Assembly: GCA_003574685.1 (NCBI GenBank)
Contig: QOCQ01000014.1
Coordinates: forward strand, 82,164 to 146,163
DNA: 64,000 nucleotides
Direction: 5' to 3'
Source of the DNA: Rhodospirillaceae bacterium SYSU D60007
GTDB taxonomy: Bacteria > Pseudomonadota > Alphaproteobacteria > Reyranellales > Reyranellaceae
Below the pieces are notes generated by a model. The model did no database searches and was not told the origin of the DNA. It saw only the letters and a list, made by a program, of their open reading frames with translations. The position numbers were made by a program, and so were the translations under genes. Shown here piece by piece: positions 32,089 to 41,218 of the stretch. Every line of letters starts with the position of its first letter. The first letter of the stretch is position 1.

Positions 32089-33033
32089 TCAACCCTTCAC
32101 CAGCGGCATCACTTCGGTGGCGAAGCGTTGCAGGCGGTCGAGGCTGTCGGCCAGCGACTCGGAGCGGAAGTCGAAGATCAGCTCGTGCACGCCGGCGGCG
32201 GCGAATTCGTGAATATCGGCGGCGATGTCGGCGGGGCGGCCGGAGAAGCTGCGGCGGCCGCCTTCGCGGTCGGCAATCGCCGAATCGTAAAGCGGCGCCT
32301 TGTAGGAGATGGTGAGCGCCGAAAAATCGCGCCCCTCGGCTTCGGTCAGCCGGCGCAGCGTCGCCAGATGCTGGCGCATTTCCCCGGGCGGCAGCGGCGA
32401 GGCGGCGATGGCGCCCACCGGGTGCCAGCCATCGCCGTGCCGCGCGGTGCGTCGCAACGCCGCTGGCGAATGGCCGCCCACCCAGATCGGCGGATGCGGC
32501 TTCTGCAGCGGGAAGGGCTCGCAGTGAATGTCGGCGTAGCGATAGAACCGGCCGTTGAAGCTGGCCGGCGAGGTGGTCCAGAGCTGCTTGAAGATCGCCA
32601 GCCACTCATCCGTGACGGCGCCGCGCTGCGCGAAATCGGGGCTGCCCAGCGCCTCGAACTCCTCCTTCAACCAGCCGACGCCCACGCCCAGCGTGACGCG
32701 GCCGCCCGACAGCACGTCCAGCGACGCCACCATCTTGGCCGTCAGCACCGGGTTGCGATAGGGCAGCACCAGCACCGACGTCACCAGCCGCAGCCGCTCA
32801 GTCGCGCCTGCCACCACGCCCAGCAGCGAGAAGGTCTCCAGCGCATCGCCGCCGCCGGGGAACTTGTGGTCCACGGTGTAGGGGTAGGCCGAATCGCTCT
32901 GCGCCGGGAACACGACGTGATCGGCGATCATGGCCGAGTGCAGGCCCAGGCGCTCGCCTTCGCGTGCCAGCGCAAGGATGCCGTCACGCGTGGCGGTGGG
33001 GCCGCGGGTGGGAAGATAGAAGCCGTAGCGCAT
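32089..33033 (-). CDS. LLM-class flavin/F420-dependent oxidoreductase
   Basis: The 314-residue protein is a luciferase-like monooxygenase-fold enzyme. Typical segments are the N-terminal MRYGFYLPTRGPTATRDGIL, ERLGLHSAMIADHVVFP, LGVVAGATERLRLVTSVLVL, VASLDVLSGGRVTLGVGVGW and PHPPIWVGGHSPAALRRTAR. The cofactor, FMN or F420, cannot be told apart by eye. ATG 33033 is preceded by GGGAGG, and the longer open frame upstream only overlaps the next gene antisense. The next gene upstream on this strand ends at 33060. Confidence 0.88.
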   Translation of the reverse strand: MRYGFYLPTRGPTATRDGILALAREGERLGLHSAMIADHVVFPAQSDSAYPYTVDHKFPGGGDALETFSLLGVVAGATERLRLVTSVLVLPYRNPVLTAKMVASLDVLSGGRVTLGVGVGWLKEEFEALGSPDFAQRGAVTDEWLAIFKQLWTTSPASFNGRFYRYADIHCEPFPLQKPHPPIWVGGHSPAALRRTARHGDGWHPVGAIAASPLPPGEMRQHLATLRRLTEAEGRDFSALTISYKAPLYDSAIADREGGRRSFSGRPADIAADIHEFAAAGVHELIFDFRSESLADSLDRLQRFATEVMPLVKG

Positions 33034-33059
33034 CGGGTGGCCTCCCGGGCGGGACCGGC

Positions 33060-33971
33060 TCAGGGCGACATGCGTTGCGCGATCTTGTCGCTGCCCGGGC
33101 GGGGTGCACGGCGTGGCGCGGATCCGCCGCTGCCGTTCCAGTAGCGGTAGAGCGCCTGCGCATCGCCCGCGAACAGGTTGCGGTCGCAGTGGCTCACCCC
33201 CTGCACCGCGCGCGAGGGGCTGCCGTAGGCCGCATCGTCCGGCCGCTCGTCGGCGACATACTGCCAGAAGCGCCAGCCGCGATCCGCCCACGCTGTGGGC
33301 ACCTCGGGCACGTCGCGCCAGTGCCCCAGCCACAGATCGCAGCGTGCCAGCACTGAGCCCCGCGTTATAGGACCCGACGGGTACTGGTTGGCGTGCGGCA
33401 GGCCGTTGGCCCAGTCGGGATGGACGTAGACCAGCGGTAGCCGGCCGGTCTGCCGGTGGATGGTCTGCACGAACGCCTCGGCCTGGTCCAGCCGCATGGT
33501 GTTGCGCGGATTGGGGCTCACCTCGTAGTCCAGCGCGATCAGCGTCGCGGGCCCGGGCTGCGCCGCCGCGAGGAAGGCCATCGCCTGGTCCGCGCCCGAA
33601 TACTGGCGCGTGCCGAAATGGTAGGCGCCCCACAGCAGCCCCGCCGCTTCGGCCTGGGACCGCCGCATGCCGTACGACGGATCGACCCAGTCGCCACCTT
33701 CGGTGGCCTTGTGGATGACGCCCAGGATACCGCTGTAGTGGCGCACCAGGCTGAAATCGTGGACATCGACCATGTGGCTGATGTCGATCACCGCATCCAG
33801 CCCGCTGGTGGCAGGCGCGGGCGCTGACGGCGGCGGCGCATAGGCGGGCGGCGGCGGGGCATAGGCCACGGCGGAAGCCGGCGGCGGGGGCGCGGCATGC
33901 CGACCGCCGCAGCCCGTCAGGGCCGCTGCCAGCCCGCTACCCAACCCGCCAAGCACCGTTCTCCGCAACAT
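33060..33971 (-). CDS. GH25 lysozyme-like lipoprotein
   Basis: From ATG 33971 the 303-residue product has a lipoprotein signal ending AALTGC. A Pro/Ala linker (about residues 25-55) precedes a glycoside hydrolase family 25 domain. GH25 hallmarks are DAVIDISHMVDVHDFSLVRH at the first strand, GVIHKATEGGDWVDPSY, AYHFGTRQYSGADQA, LIALDYEVSPN with the acidic pair, and WRFWQYVADE near the end. It should cleave peptidoglycan from an envelope location. A TTG at 34007 in the same frame is less likely because it would bury the signal. Confidence 0.87.
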   Translation of the reverse strand: MLRRTVLGGLGSGLAAALTGCGGRHAAPPPPASAVAYAPPPPAYAPPPSAPAPATSGLDAVIDISHMVDVHDFSLVRHYSGILGVIHKATEGGDWVDPSYGMRRSQAEAAGLLWGAYHFGTRQYSGADQAMAFLAAAQPGPATLIALDYEVSPNPRNTMRLDQAEAFVQTIHRQTGRLPLVYVHPDWANGLPHANQYPSGPITRGSVLARCDLWLGHWRDVPEVPTAWADRGWRFWQYVADERPDDAAYGSPSRAVQGVSHCDRNLFAGDAQALYRYWNGSGGSAPRRAPRPGSDKIAQRMSP

Positions 33972-34179
33972 TGCGAGGAGTGTCGCTGAAGTCGCGACAA
34001 AAGACAATCGCGCAAGTGCTCGTTGTGCACGGCAAATGTGCTCCCGCGCGTGCCGCTGCCGGGGGATCCGCTCATTTGAAAGTTTTATTGGCCGGGCCGC
34101 GGCTTCGGTTCTAGTCTTTCAACATTAAGTGAGTGAATAGCCGATCAGTTCTGGCAGCCCGGCAGTGGGGGAGGGGCGG

Positions 34180-35292
34180 ATGTGGCGATCGGTTTTCCTG
34201 CACGAGTTCATCGATCACCGCATCACCAACTGCCAGGCGCTGGCGGGTAGGCCGACGCCCGCGTCGCTGGCGCTGGCGGCCGATGATACCGCTGAGTCGG
34301 GTACCAACGCCGCGCCCATTCGGCGCGGGTCCGGCTTCGAGTACGTGCTGGACGCGCCGCTGGGGCAGGTGATCGGCGTGAGCTGCCGCGTGCGGCTGAT
34401 GTATCCCCTCAACCCGCAGCCCTTCATGTTCCCCGTGATTCGCCTGGGCGCCGGCGCCGAGCTGCTGCTGTGGCCGCAGAGCCATCCGCTGCCCGATCTC
34501 AGCGGCACACTGGCGCTGGCCCGCCTCTGGCTGGGCTCGTCGTTCAAGAATCTGGGCAACATCGTCCTGCCGGCGCGGCGCTTCGTGGAGTTCCGCCTCG
34601 ACTGGCACACCAGCGGACAGGCGCGCATCCTCGCCGACGGCCAGCTCGTGGCCTATGCCAACGCCGTCGCGCCCGGCGCCATGCTGAGCGTCGATCGCGT
34701 CGCCTTCGGCATGCTGAACCTGCAGCCGGCCGCGACGCCGCCGGTCTATCACCTCTCGCGCGTATTCGTGCGTGTGCTGCAGCGGCCCGATGCGCTGGCG
34801 CATCTCTCGAAGCTCTTGCCCAGGGTGAAGGTGGCGGACGAGAACCGCTGCCACGCGCGCGCCGTCGGCAATATCCTGGCGCAGGTCGATGCACTGCGGC
34901 AGTTCATGGCCCAGGTGCACCAGGCGCTGTCGCAGAACTGGTCGGCACAGGCCGGCCCCGCCGCAGGGCCGTTCAAGCCTGAAGCGGTGGAAGCGCACGC
35001 GCTCTCCACCGAAGCCGTCGCCGCCCTGGTGGGCATGCTGCGCACGTCAGACTTTGCCGATACCGCGCGCTTCCTCGAGCCCTTCGAGAAGTTCCTGCGC
35101 ATCCTGCATGCCACGCTGCCGCAGCAATTCGCGGCGCTGGCCGCCCAGATCGACGGCACGAAAATCGTGCCCGAGGATTGTCGCGCCGCTTACGAACAGG
35201 CGCTGAACGACAACAGTGCCGCGTTCGGGCCGCTCATCAAGCTGATGACCGAAGCGTCCGACCGCGTGCGCGCTATCGCCGCCGGCAACTGA
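34180..35292 (+). CDS. Unrecognised protein, first gene of a two-gene unit
   Basis: The 370-residue product is not recognised. ATG 34180 follows a GGGGGAGGGG run. The first about 200 residues look beta-rich (EYVLDAPLGQVIGVSCRVRL, FPVIRLGAGAELLLWPQ, FVEFRLDWHTSGQARILADG), reminiscent of a jelly-roll or concanavalin-like sandwich. The C-terminal about 150 residues are helical (NILAQVDALRQFMAQVHQAL, FLEPFEKFLRILHATLPQQF). No signal peptide or membrane segment is apparent. The next gene starts 12 bases downstream, so the two are almost certainly cotranscribed. The similarity to a sandwich fold is impression only. Confidence 0.75.
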   Translation: MWRSVFLHEFIDHRITNCQALAGRPTPASLALAADDTAESGTNAAPIRRGSGFEYVLDAPLGQVIGVSCRVRLMYPLNPQPFMFPVIRLGAGAELLLWPQSHPLPDLSGTLALARLWLGSSFKNLGNIVLPARRFVEFRLDWHTSGQARILADGQLVAYANAVAPGAMLSVDRVAFGMLNLQPAATPPVYHLSRVFVRVLQRPDALAHLSKLLPRVKVADENRCHARAVGNILAQVDALRQFMAQVHQALSQNWSAQAGPAAGPFKPEAVEAHALSTEAVAALVGMLRTSDFADTARFLEPFEKFLRILHATLPQQFAALAAQIDGTKIVPEDCRAAYEQALNDNSAAFGPLIKLMTEASDRVRAIAAGN

Positions 35293-35304
35293 AGGGGGAG
35301 GGCC

Positions 35305-36873
35305 ATGGCCAACCTGCCAGCCCTGCAGCAATTCGCCGCCACGCACGGCTTCGGCCTGACCGCGCCGCTGCGCCATGCCCAGGTCAGGCGGCTGGCACAA
35401 TACTGGCTGCCGCAGATGCGCTTCTATTGGGACGAGCGCTTCCATCCCGTGGCGCTGGACGACATTTTTGCGATGGTCGAGGACCAGTTCGCCGCCATGC
35501 CGCCCGCCGCGCAGGATGCGTTCCGGGTCAACAAAATGGTGCGCACCGGGCCGCTCACGGGCGAGGTCCGCGGCTTCGATCCGCCGGTGGTGCATGTGCC
35601 CGACGGCGCGGTCCAGCAGGGCAATATCTTTGTGCCGGCCGTGCGCGTGCTGAACGAGGGCACGCCGGCGCGCGAGGCGCTCAGCCTGCCGGAGGTTGCC
35701 AGCAGCGCGATGGTGACGCACGGCGCCAGCTTCCGCGCCTCCGACCAGTTTTTCGGGCCGCTGGTGACGCTCTCCGGCGGCAACACCGCCGTGGCCGGCG
35801 ATCCCTTCCTGCCGCGCGCCGACGAGCCGGATCCGGCGCATCCCGGTGAACGTCGTCCGCGCGTCACGGTGATGGCGGCGCTGCACAATCTGCTGGAGCT
35901 GCTGAAATACGAGCTGGCGGTGGACGCGGCCGGCGACGACTATCCGCCCGACGCGCTGCGCGGCAACTTCAACATCGCCGGCATGCTGCTGCTTCGCACG
36001 TCGCCGCAGGTGCCGCCGCTTTCGGCCGAGGAGTTGCGCAATTTCGTGCTGGCGCTGATCGCCGCCCACGAATCCAACGGCGCCATGCCCGATCCGCCGC
36101 CGGGCTGGCGGCTCAACCGGCTGGCCTGGGATGCGGTGACGCGCTTTGCCTTCCTCGAATATTCGTTCTTCTACGCCTACAACGATTTCGAGCGCTACCA
36201 GACCGCGCTCTTCGACAACGAGCACGAGGGCGACGACGAGGGCTGCTGCCTGGTGTTCGAGCGCAACGCCATCAACGTCGCCGCGTCCAGCAGCGATCCC
36301 GACGCGCTGCGCCGCGTCGTGCCGCACAGCATCATCACCTCGGTGCACGAGGAGTACCAGGACGCCGACCTCTTGAAGTTCATCGCGCCGCCGCCGCCCG
36401 ATCCCGACCGTCTGGCGCGCGACGCGGTGGATTTCACGGTCTACATCGCTGGCGGCAGCCACGCGACCTACCTGACACCGGGCACGCACGATCTCGTGGA
36501 TTTCCAGGACACCTGGGGCTTCGTCGACGAGAACGCGCCCATCCTCTACGTGATTGCGCCGGCCGTGCTGGCGCTGGCCATCATCCTCGCCATCATCGAG
36601 CATTTCGTGGACACCGAGGATTTCACCTCGGAGGAGGGCGTGCACGCCGGGCCGCACGACATCGTCGGCGGTGATCCCGCCGGCGTGGCGGCTCATGTGG
36701 TCATGCTGCCGATGTCGGCCAACAACCACGTCTACCGGCCGGCCAACGAGGCTTTGCTGCTGCTGCGTTCCTATGCCGGCAAATGGGGTGCCCACGACGG
36801 CATCGTCGACATCAGCCCGCCTTTCCCCACCAAGACCGCCCGCTACTTCCGCAAGCTGCTGAGCAAGCTGTAG
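35305..36873 (+). CDS. Unrecognised protein with possible Vps62/DUF946-like motifs and one membrane segment
   Basis: The 522-residue product follows the preceding unknown gene by 12 bases with GGGGGAGGG before the ATG. The N-terminal half has no recognised motif. Around residues 290-400 it shows YAYNDFERYQ, DNEHEGDDEGCCLVFERN and FTVYIAGGSHATYLTPGTHD. The spacing of an HEGD motif and a later GSHA-Y-PGTH motif recalls Vps62/DUF946 proteins, a weak match by eye. One clear hydrophobic segment follows (LYVIAPAVLALAIILAIIEH). Near the C-terminus PMSANNHVYRPANEALLLLR and WGAHDGIVDISPPFP occur. Function unknown. Confidence 0.78.
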   Translation: MANLPALQQFAATHGFGLTAPLRHAQVRRLAQYWLPQMRFYWDERFHPVALDDIFAMVEDQFAAMPPAAQDAFRVNKMVRTGPLTGEVRGFDPPVVHVPDGAVQQGNIFVPAVRVLNEGTPAREALSLPEVASSAMVTHGASFRASDQFFGPLVTLSGGNTAVAGDPFLPRADEPDPAHPGERRPRVTVMAALHNLLELLKYELAVDAAGDDYPPDALRGNFNIAGMLLLRTSPQVPPLSAEELRNFVLALIAAHESNGAMPDPPPGWRLNRLAWDAVTRFAFLEYSFFYAYNDFERYQTALFDNEHEGDDEGCCLVFERNAINVAASSSDPDALRRVVPHSIITSVHEEYQDADLLKFIAPPPPDPDRLARDAVDFTVYIAGGSHATYLTPGTHDLVDFQDTWGFVDENAPILYVIAPAVLALAIILAIIEHFVDTEDFTSEEGVHAGPHDIVGGDPAGVAAHVVMLPMSANNHVYRPANEALLLLRSYAGKWGAHDGIVDISPPFPTKTARYFRKLLSKL

Positions 36874-36888
36874 CGCCGCGTCCCGTTT

Positions 36889-36920
36889 CCGTCATCCCTC
36901 GCTGGCGCTCGGGATGACGG
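36889..36920. repeat. Short hairpin related to the GTCATCCCGAGC repeat
   Basis: Ten-base inverted arms (CCGTCATCCC, 36889-36898, and GGGATGACGG, 36911-36920) surround a 12-base loop, between two convergent genes. It resembles a shortened copy of the repeat inside murG. Confidence 0.75.
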
Positions 36921-36937
36921 AGAAACGTGGCCCGATA

Positions 36938-37117
36938 CTACCGCTTGCGGTCGCCGCGGTCGCCCTGGCCGGACTTCACCTTGGTCTTCGCTGTCGTGCG
37001 CCGGTCCGCGGCCAGCGAACGGCTCACGTCAACGACGTCCTTGAACTGGCCCTTCTGGTTGCGCCGCACGTAGCGCTTGTCAGTCCCTGTGTCGATCAGC
37101 TCGCGTTTCGATGGCAT
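36938..37117 (-). CDS. Small basic protein (59 residues)
   Basis: ATG 37117 preceded by AAGGAG (nine-base spacing) opens a 59-residue, highly charged protein beginning PSKRELIDTGTDKRYVRR and ending KVKSGQGDRGDRKR. Very similar small proteins are, from memory, widespread as hypotheticals in alphaproteobacteria. No domain is recognised. Its high Lys/Arg content would fit nucleic-acid or ribosome association, which is inference. It is convergent with the unknown pair and divergent from the MFS gene. Confidence 0.78.
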   Translation of the reverse strand: MPSKRELIDTGTDKRYVRRNQKGQFKDVVDVSRSLAADRRTTAKTKVKSGQGDRGDRKR

Positions 37118-37282
37118 GCGATTGCTCTCCTTATGGCGATGGCCAGACACAACCGACGCAACACGAACGAACTGGCCAAAGGTACCATGAGCTCGCGACA
37201 ACGACCACGCCGAACGTGCCAGGGGCGCGCCACTATATGCGCTGGCCTTGGCCATTAGCCGCCGGCAACCTGCCCTGCTGTC

Positions 37283-38506
37283 GTGCGGCGCGGCGTGGTA
37301 GGAACTATCCAAAGCGCCATCACGAGACTCCCGCCCTTGCCCGCTGTTCCTGCCCGCATCCTGCCGGTGATCGTCATCTCGCAATTCGCCGCGACGTCAC
37401 TGTGGTTCGCCGGCAATGCGGTGATGCCCGACCTGCAGCGCAGCGCCGGCCTGCCGGCGTCGGCCGTCGGCGACATCACGATCGCCGTGCAGCTCGGCTT
37501 CATCGCCGGCACGCTGGTCTTCGCCTGGCTGGCGATCGCCGACCGCTACTCGCCGCGCATCATCTTCTTCCTGTCCACGCTCGCCGGCGCGGCGGCCAAT
37601 GCCGCGACGCTGGCAAGCGGCGGCGAGTTGCTGGCTCTGCTCGCGGCGCGGTTCGCCACCGGCTTCTTTCTCGCCGGCATGTATCCCGTCGGCATGAAGA
37701 TCGCGTCGGGCTGGTACGACCGCGACCTCGGGCTGGCGCTCGGCTGGCTGATCGGGGCGCTGGTGCTGGGAACGGCATTTCCCCATCTCATCCGCGGCCT
37801 GGGCGGCGATCTGCCCTGGCAGGGCGTGATCCTGTCGGTCTCGGCGGTATCGATCGCCGGCGGTCTCGCGATGCTCTTTCTCGTGCCGGACGGGCCGCAT
37901 CTGCGGGCGGGCGCGACGTTCGATCCGGCCGCCTTCGCGACGATCTTCCGCTCGGCCGAATTCCGCGCGTCGGCCTTCGGCTATTTCGGCCATATGTGGG
38001 AGCTCTACGCGTTTTACGCCTTCCTGCCGGTGCTGCTGGCGGCGCGGCTGGGCAGCGACGGCGCGACGGTCTCGCTGTGGAGCTTCGCGGCGATCGCCGC
38101 CGGCTTCTTCGGCTGCATGGCCGGCGGCTATCTTTCGCGCAGGATCGGCAGCGCGCGCGTGGCCTGGATGCAGTTGCTGGCGTCCGGCCTGTGCTGCCTT
38201 GTCTCGCCGCTGGCGTTTCTGGCGCCCCTGCCGGTGTTCCTCGCCTTCCTCTTGTTCTGGGGCATGGTCGTTGCCGGCGACTCGCCGCAATTCTCCGCCC
38301 TCAACGCCCGTTCCGCCCCGCCGAAGCTTGTCGGCTCGGCGCTGACGATCGCCAATTGCATCGGCTTTGCGATCACCATCGCTTCGATCGCGCTGCTCGC
38401 CCGGCTGATCGAAATCGCCGGCCCGCAATACGTTTTCCTGATGCTGGTGCCCGGCCCGGTGCTCGGCCTCGCGGCGTTGCGGCGCCTGGTGGCAAAGCCG
38501 GCGTAG
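37283..38506 (+). CDS. Major facilitator superfamily transporter
   Basis: The 407-residue protein has about 12 hydrophobic segments in two six-helix halves. The N-half contains ATSLWFAGNAVMPDLQRSAG and the loop LAIADRYSPRIIFFLSTLAG, equivalent to the MFS motif A region. FATGFFLAGMYPVGMKI follows in helix 4-5, and AGGYLSRRIGSARVAWMQ marks the second half. Substrate is unknown. The start could be GTG 37283 or GTG 37295; no clear ribosome site decides. The 165-base upstream gap is shared with the divergent small basic gene. Confidence 0.88.
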   Translation: MRRGVVGTIQSAITRLPPLPAVPARILPVIVISQFAATSLWFAGNAVMPDLQRSAGLPASAVGDITIAVQLGFIAGTLVFAWLAIADRYSPRIIFFLSTLAGAAANAATLASGGELLALLAARFATGFFLAGMYPVGMKIASGWYDRDLGLALGWLIGALVLGTAFPHLIRGLGGDLPWQGVILSVSAVSIAGGLAMLFLVPDGPHLRAGATFDPAAFATIFRSAEFRASAFGYFGHMWELYAFYAFLPVLLAARLGSDGATVSLWSFAAIAAGFFGCMAGGYLSRRIGSARVAWMQLLASGLCCLVSPLAFLAPLPVFLAFLLFWGMVVAGDSPQFSALNARSAPPKLVGSALTIANCIGFAITIASIALLARLIEIAGPQYVFLMLVPGPVLGLAALRRLVAKPA

Positions 38507-38522
38507 GATAGCGCACAAACTT

Positions 38523-38585
38523 CCTTCCCCCGGAGGGGGAAGGTGCCCGAAGGGCGGAAGGGCCACCTTCCCCTCCGGAGGAAGG
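38523..38585. repeat. Inverted repeat, CCTTCCCCCGGAGGGGGAAGG family
   Basis: CCTTCCCCCGGAGGGGGAAG opens the unit, and CCTTCCCCTCCGGAGGAAGG closes it, with GCCCGAAGGGC between. It lies 17 bases after the MFS stop. Longer copies are at 51435-51577 and 55566-55704. Confidence 0.85.
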
Positions 38586-38600
38586 CAATGAAGACATGCC

Positions 38601-38697
38601 GGGGGCGCGCCTCCGGTGTTGGTAAAGCGAACACCGTTCCAGTGGCGCGTCTTCTATCGGCGCTGCGCATGACGCGTCACTGGAGTGACGCGCCCCA
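38601..38697. repeat. GGGGGCGCGCC repeat with an inserted small palindrome
   Basis: This is the unit seen intact at 39652-39724. Here the left arm is interrupted after GGGGGCGCGCC by about 25 bases containing GGTGTT, GGTAAAGCG, AACACC. The remainder (AGTGGCGCGTCTTCTATCGG onward) matches the intact copy through GACGCGCCCC. Confidence 0.85.
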
Positions 38698-38752
38698 GCC
38701 TGTTGCGAAACCGTGTCGCGCTCACGACATTTCAGGACCGAAGGAGTGCGAC

Positions 38753-39646
38753 ATGGGCGTCCTGGAAATGGTCGGGCGCGTCATCGACCCGATGGCCGGG
38801 ATGATGCGGCCGCCGCCGGGCATGGAGTTCGATTTCTCGCAGCCCACGGGCGAGCCGGCGCTGGTCGAGCCGGAGTCGCTCTCGTGGCGCATCTTCAAGA
38901 ACCCGGTGACGCTCTTCATCGGCGGTGTGGCCGCCGTGATCCTCGAGCTGGGGGAGCCATCCGTGCGCTCGGGCATCTGGGATCACAGCGCATTCCGGCA
39001 GAACGCCCCCTTGCGCCTGCGCCGCACCGGCGCGGCCGCGATGATGACCGTCTACGGGCCGCAGAGCGAGGCGCGCAAGATGATCGCGCGCGTGGTCAAG
39101 ATGCATGAGAAGGTGAGGGGCACGACACCGGATGGCCGGCCTTACCAGGCCAATGACCCGCGCCTGTTGGACTGGGTGCAGGCCACGGCGGCCTGGGGCT
39201 TCATCGAGTCCTACAGCCGCTTCGCCTGCGCGCTCTCGCCGGAGGAACGATCGCGAGCTCTCGCCGAAGGAGCGGAGGCAGCGCGGCTCTACGGCGCGAA
39301 GGGCGCACCAACATCAACCGCGGAATGGGAGAACCTACTCGCCGACACCCTTCCCCTGCTGGAACGCTCCGATATCGTTTTCGAGTTCCTTGCCATCATG
39401 AACAACGCGCCGCTGCTGCCGCGCGCGTTGCGGCCGCTGCAGCGCCTGATGATCCGGGCTGCCGTCGATCTCGCGCCGCCGGAAGTGCGATCGAAGCTCG
39501 GCCTCGATCACCCGACATTGTCAGGCGCCGAAGAGCAACTCGTCACCGTCACGGCCCGGACGGCAGATCGCCTGCCGATCCGCAGCGCACCACCGGCCCA
39601 GGCGAGCATCAGAATGAACCGCGACCCTTCCTTCCTCTACCGCTGA
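38753..39646 (+). CDS. MpaB-type oxygenase family protein (DUF2236)
   Basis: ATG 38753 preceded by AAGGAG at 38741 opens a 297-residue protein. It resembles the DUF2236/MpaB family, named after a latex-cleaving and mycophenolic-acid pathway haem-type enzyme group. Matching segments are VTLFIGGVAAVILELGEPSV, GIWDHSAFRQNAPLRLRRTG, HEKVRGTTPDGRPYQANDPR and LLDWVQATAAWGFIESY. His in the KMHEKVRG segment is the conserved family site. Reaction and substrate are unknown. It lies between two copies of the same palindromic repeat, upstream (38601) and downstream (39652). Confidence 0.83.
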   Translation: MGVLEMVGRVIDPMAGMMRPPPGMEFDFSQPTGEPALVEPESLSWRIFKNPVTLFIGGVAAVILELGEPSVRSGIWDHSAFRQNAPLRLRRTGAAAMMTVYGPQSEARKMIARVVKMHEKVRGTTPDGRPYQANDPRLLDWVQATAAWGFIESYSRFACALSPEERSRALAEGAEAARLYGAKGAPTSTAEWENLLADTLPLLERSDIVFEFLAIMNNAPLLPRALRPLQRLMIRAAVDLAPPEVRSKLGLDHPTLSGAEEQLVTVTARTADRLPIRSAPPAQASIRMNRDPSFLYR

Positions 39647-39651
39647 GCGCT

Positions 39652-39724
39652 GGGGGCGCGCCACTCCAGTGGCGCGTCTTCTATCGGCGCTGCGCATGAC
39701 GCGTCACTGGAGTGACGCGCCCCC
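39652..39724. repeat. Inverted repeat, GGGGGCGCGCCACTCCAGTG family (intact)
   Basis: The ends GGGGGCGCGCCACTCCAGTG and CACTGGAGTGACGCGCCCCC are inverted copies with minor differences. Between them is an inner element, CGCGTCTTCTATCGGCGCTG and GCATGACGCG. Further copies are at 38601, 41219 and a variant at 55864. Confidence 0.88.
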
Positions 39725-39741
39725 GGCAGCGAGCCGTGCCG

Positions 39742-41080
39742 TTACAGGACGCTGGGAACGAAGACCTTCAGGCCGAACGGTACGGGGGCGTTCATGTCAT
39801 CCCGGATGGTGCCGGGATTGGCGGTCACGATCAGGCGCCACTTCTTGCGGTCCTTGTAGACGGCCTCCGCGATCTTCGCCGGCGTGTCGCCCAGCTCTGC
39901 GACGTAGGTGTAGAAGCGGGTGGCCGGCATGCGATCCTGGGGCGGGACGGCAACCACGGTGCCCGGCACGAGGGGTCCGCCGTCCTGCGCGTTGCGGAAC
40001 ATGCCACCGTCCTTCGCCGGCATGGCATCGACGATCCAGCTCAGCGCGACCTGCACGGCGATAAAGCTCCAGATCGACGTCGCATCGGCGATCTGGTCCA
40101 GCTCCGTCACGAAGCGCGCATTGGGTACATGCACCATCTCCGCGCGAAAGACGGCGCGCTCCATGCCGGCGTAGCCGGGGAAGGCTTTCGCCAGATCGGA
40201 CAATGACGTGTAGACCTTGCGGCCGGTGCGATCGATGATCTGCAGCCCTTGTGCTGCCGACCACCGCACGCCCACCATGTGGGCGAACTGCAGGTCGGGC
40301 CCCCAGAACATCGATGCGCCGTAGACTTCGTCCGGTGTCCAGCGTGCCAGCGCCGCCACGTCGTTGATGGTGAAGAACTCGCGCCGACCCGTCTTGCCAT
40401 TGGCGCCCTTGTACGCATAGGAGATGCCCTTGCCCTGGATATTGACGATTTTGGACTCGACCTTGATCGCCTTCAGTCCTGCGACGATATCCTCCGGCTG
40501 GTTGCCGCCGAGCACTTTCGCCATGCCCGGGCCTCCCGGCGCCTTGCCGATGTCGTCGATGGTGGCGAACAGCGATTGCCCTGTCAGACGGGACGCGCGG
40601 GCGGCAAAGACATAGCCGCAGTTCGGCAACGTGCCGTTGCTGGCGTCGACGGCCGCGCGCATGCCGATCAGGGTCCGCGCCTTCGTCCCCAGCTTCGCCG
40701 CCGCCTTCAGCCCGGCATTGACAACGATCAGGGCCACGCACGGCGTCCTCGCCCAGCGCCAGCACGCCGCCTTCGCCCCGGCGGAACTTTTCGAAACCCT
40801 CGCCGATGCGCAGCACGTCAATGACGCTGCTCGACAGCAGAAAGGAGGCGGTGTTGAACGCCGCCTTGTTGAACGATGTGAGTCCGACCAGCCGGCCGGT
40901 CTCGCGCACCGGTTCATAATCGATGTCCTGGTTACCCAGCTTCTTCTTCGCAACGTAAAGCGCCAGCTTCTCGCCCTCTTCGGCATCCATCGCCTTCATC
41001 TGCTGATCCGCGAGATAGCCACTGATCTCGGCAAGCCTGGCATCGGCCTTGTCGGCAAGACCCACCAGTATTTTCACCAT
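39742..41080 (-). pseudogene. Frameshifted gene: papain-like segment plus LysM-like C-terminus
   Basis: Two overlapping reading frames on this strand make one plausible protein of about 445 residues. The N-terminal part starts at ATG 41080 (VKILVGLADKADARLAEISG) and runs to VLALGEDA. The continuation, VALIVVNAGLKAAAKLG, is in another frame, so a shift lies near 40730-40750. The second part contains NCGYVFAARASRL, QFAHMVGVRW and LQIIDRTGRKVYTSL, whose Cys, His and Asp could form a papain-like triad. A LysM-like tail follows (TPAKIAEAVYKDRKKWRLIV). The frame break is directly visible; whether it is a real mutation or a sequencing error cannot be told. The triad is inference. Confidence 0.72.
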
Positions 41081-41218
41081 GACGCGTTCCCCTGTGCAGC
41101 GAAGCCCGACGACGAACATCCCCGCCGCACCGATCTTCCCGGCCTCAACGCTTTTGTGATGGCTGTCTGTCGGCCTGCCTGGCGGCGACAAGGGATCACA
41201 GCCTGCGCCGCCGACGCT

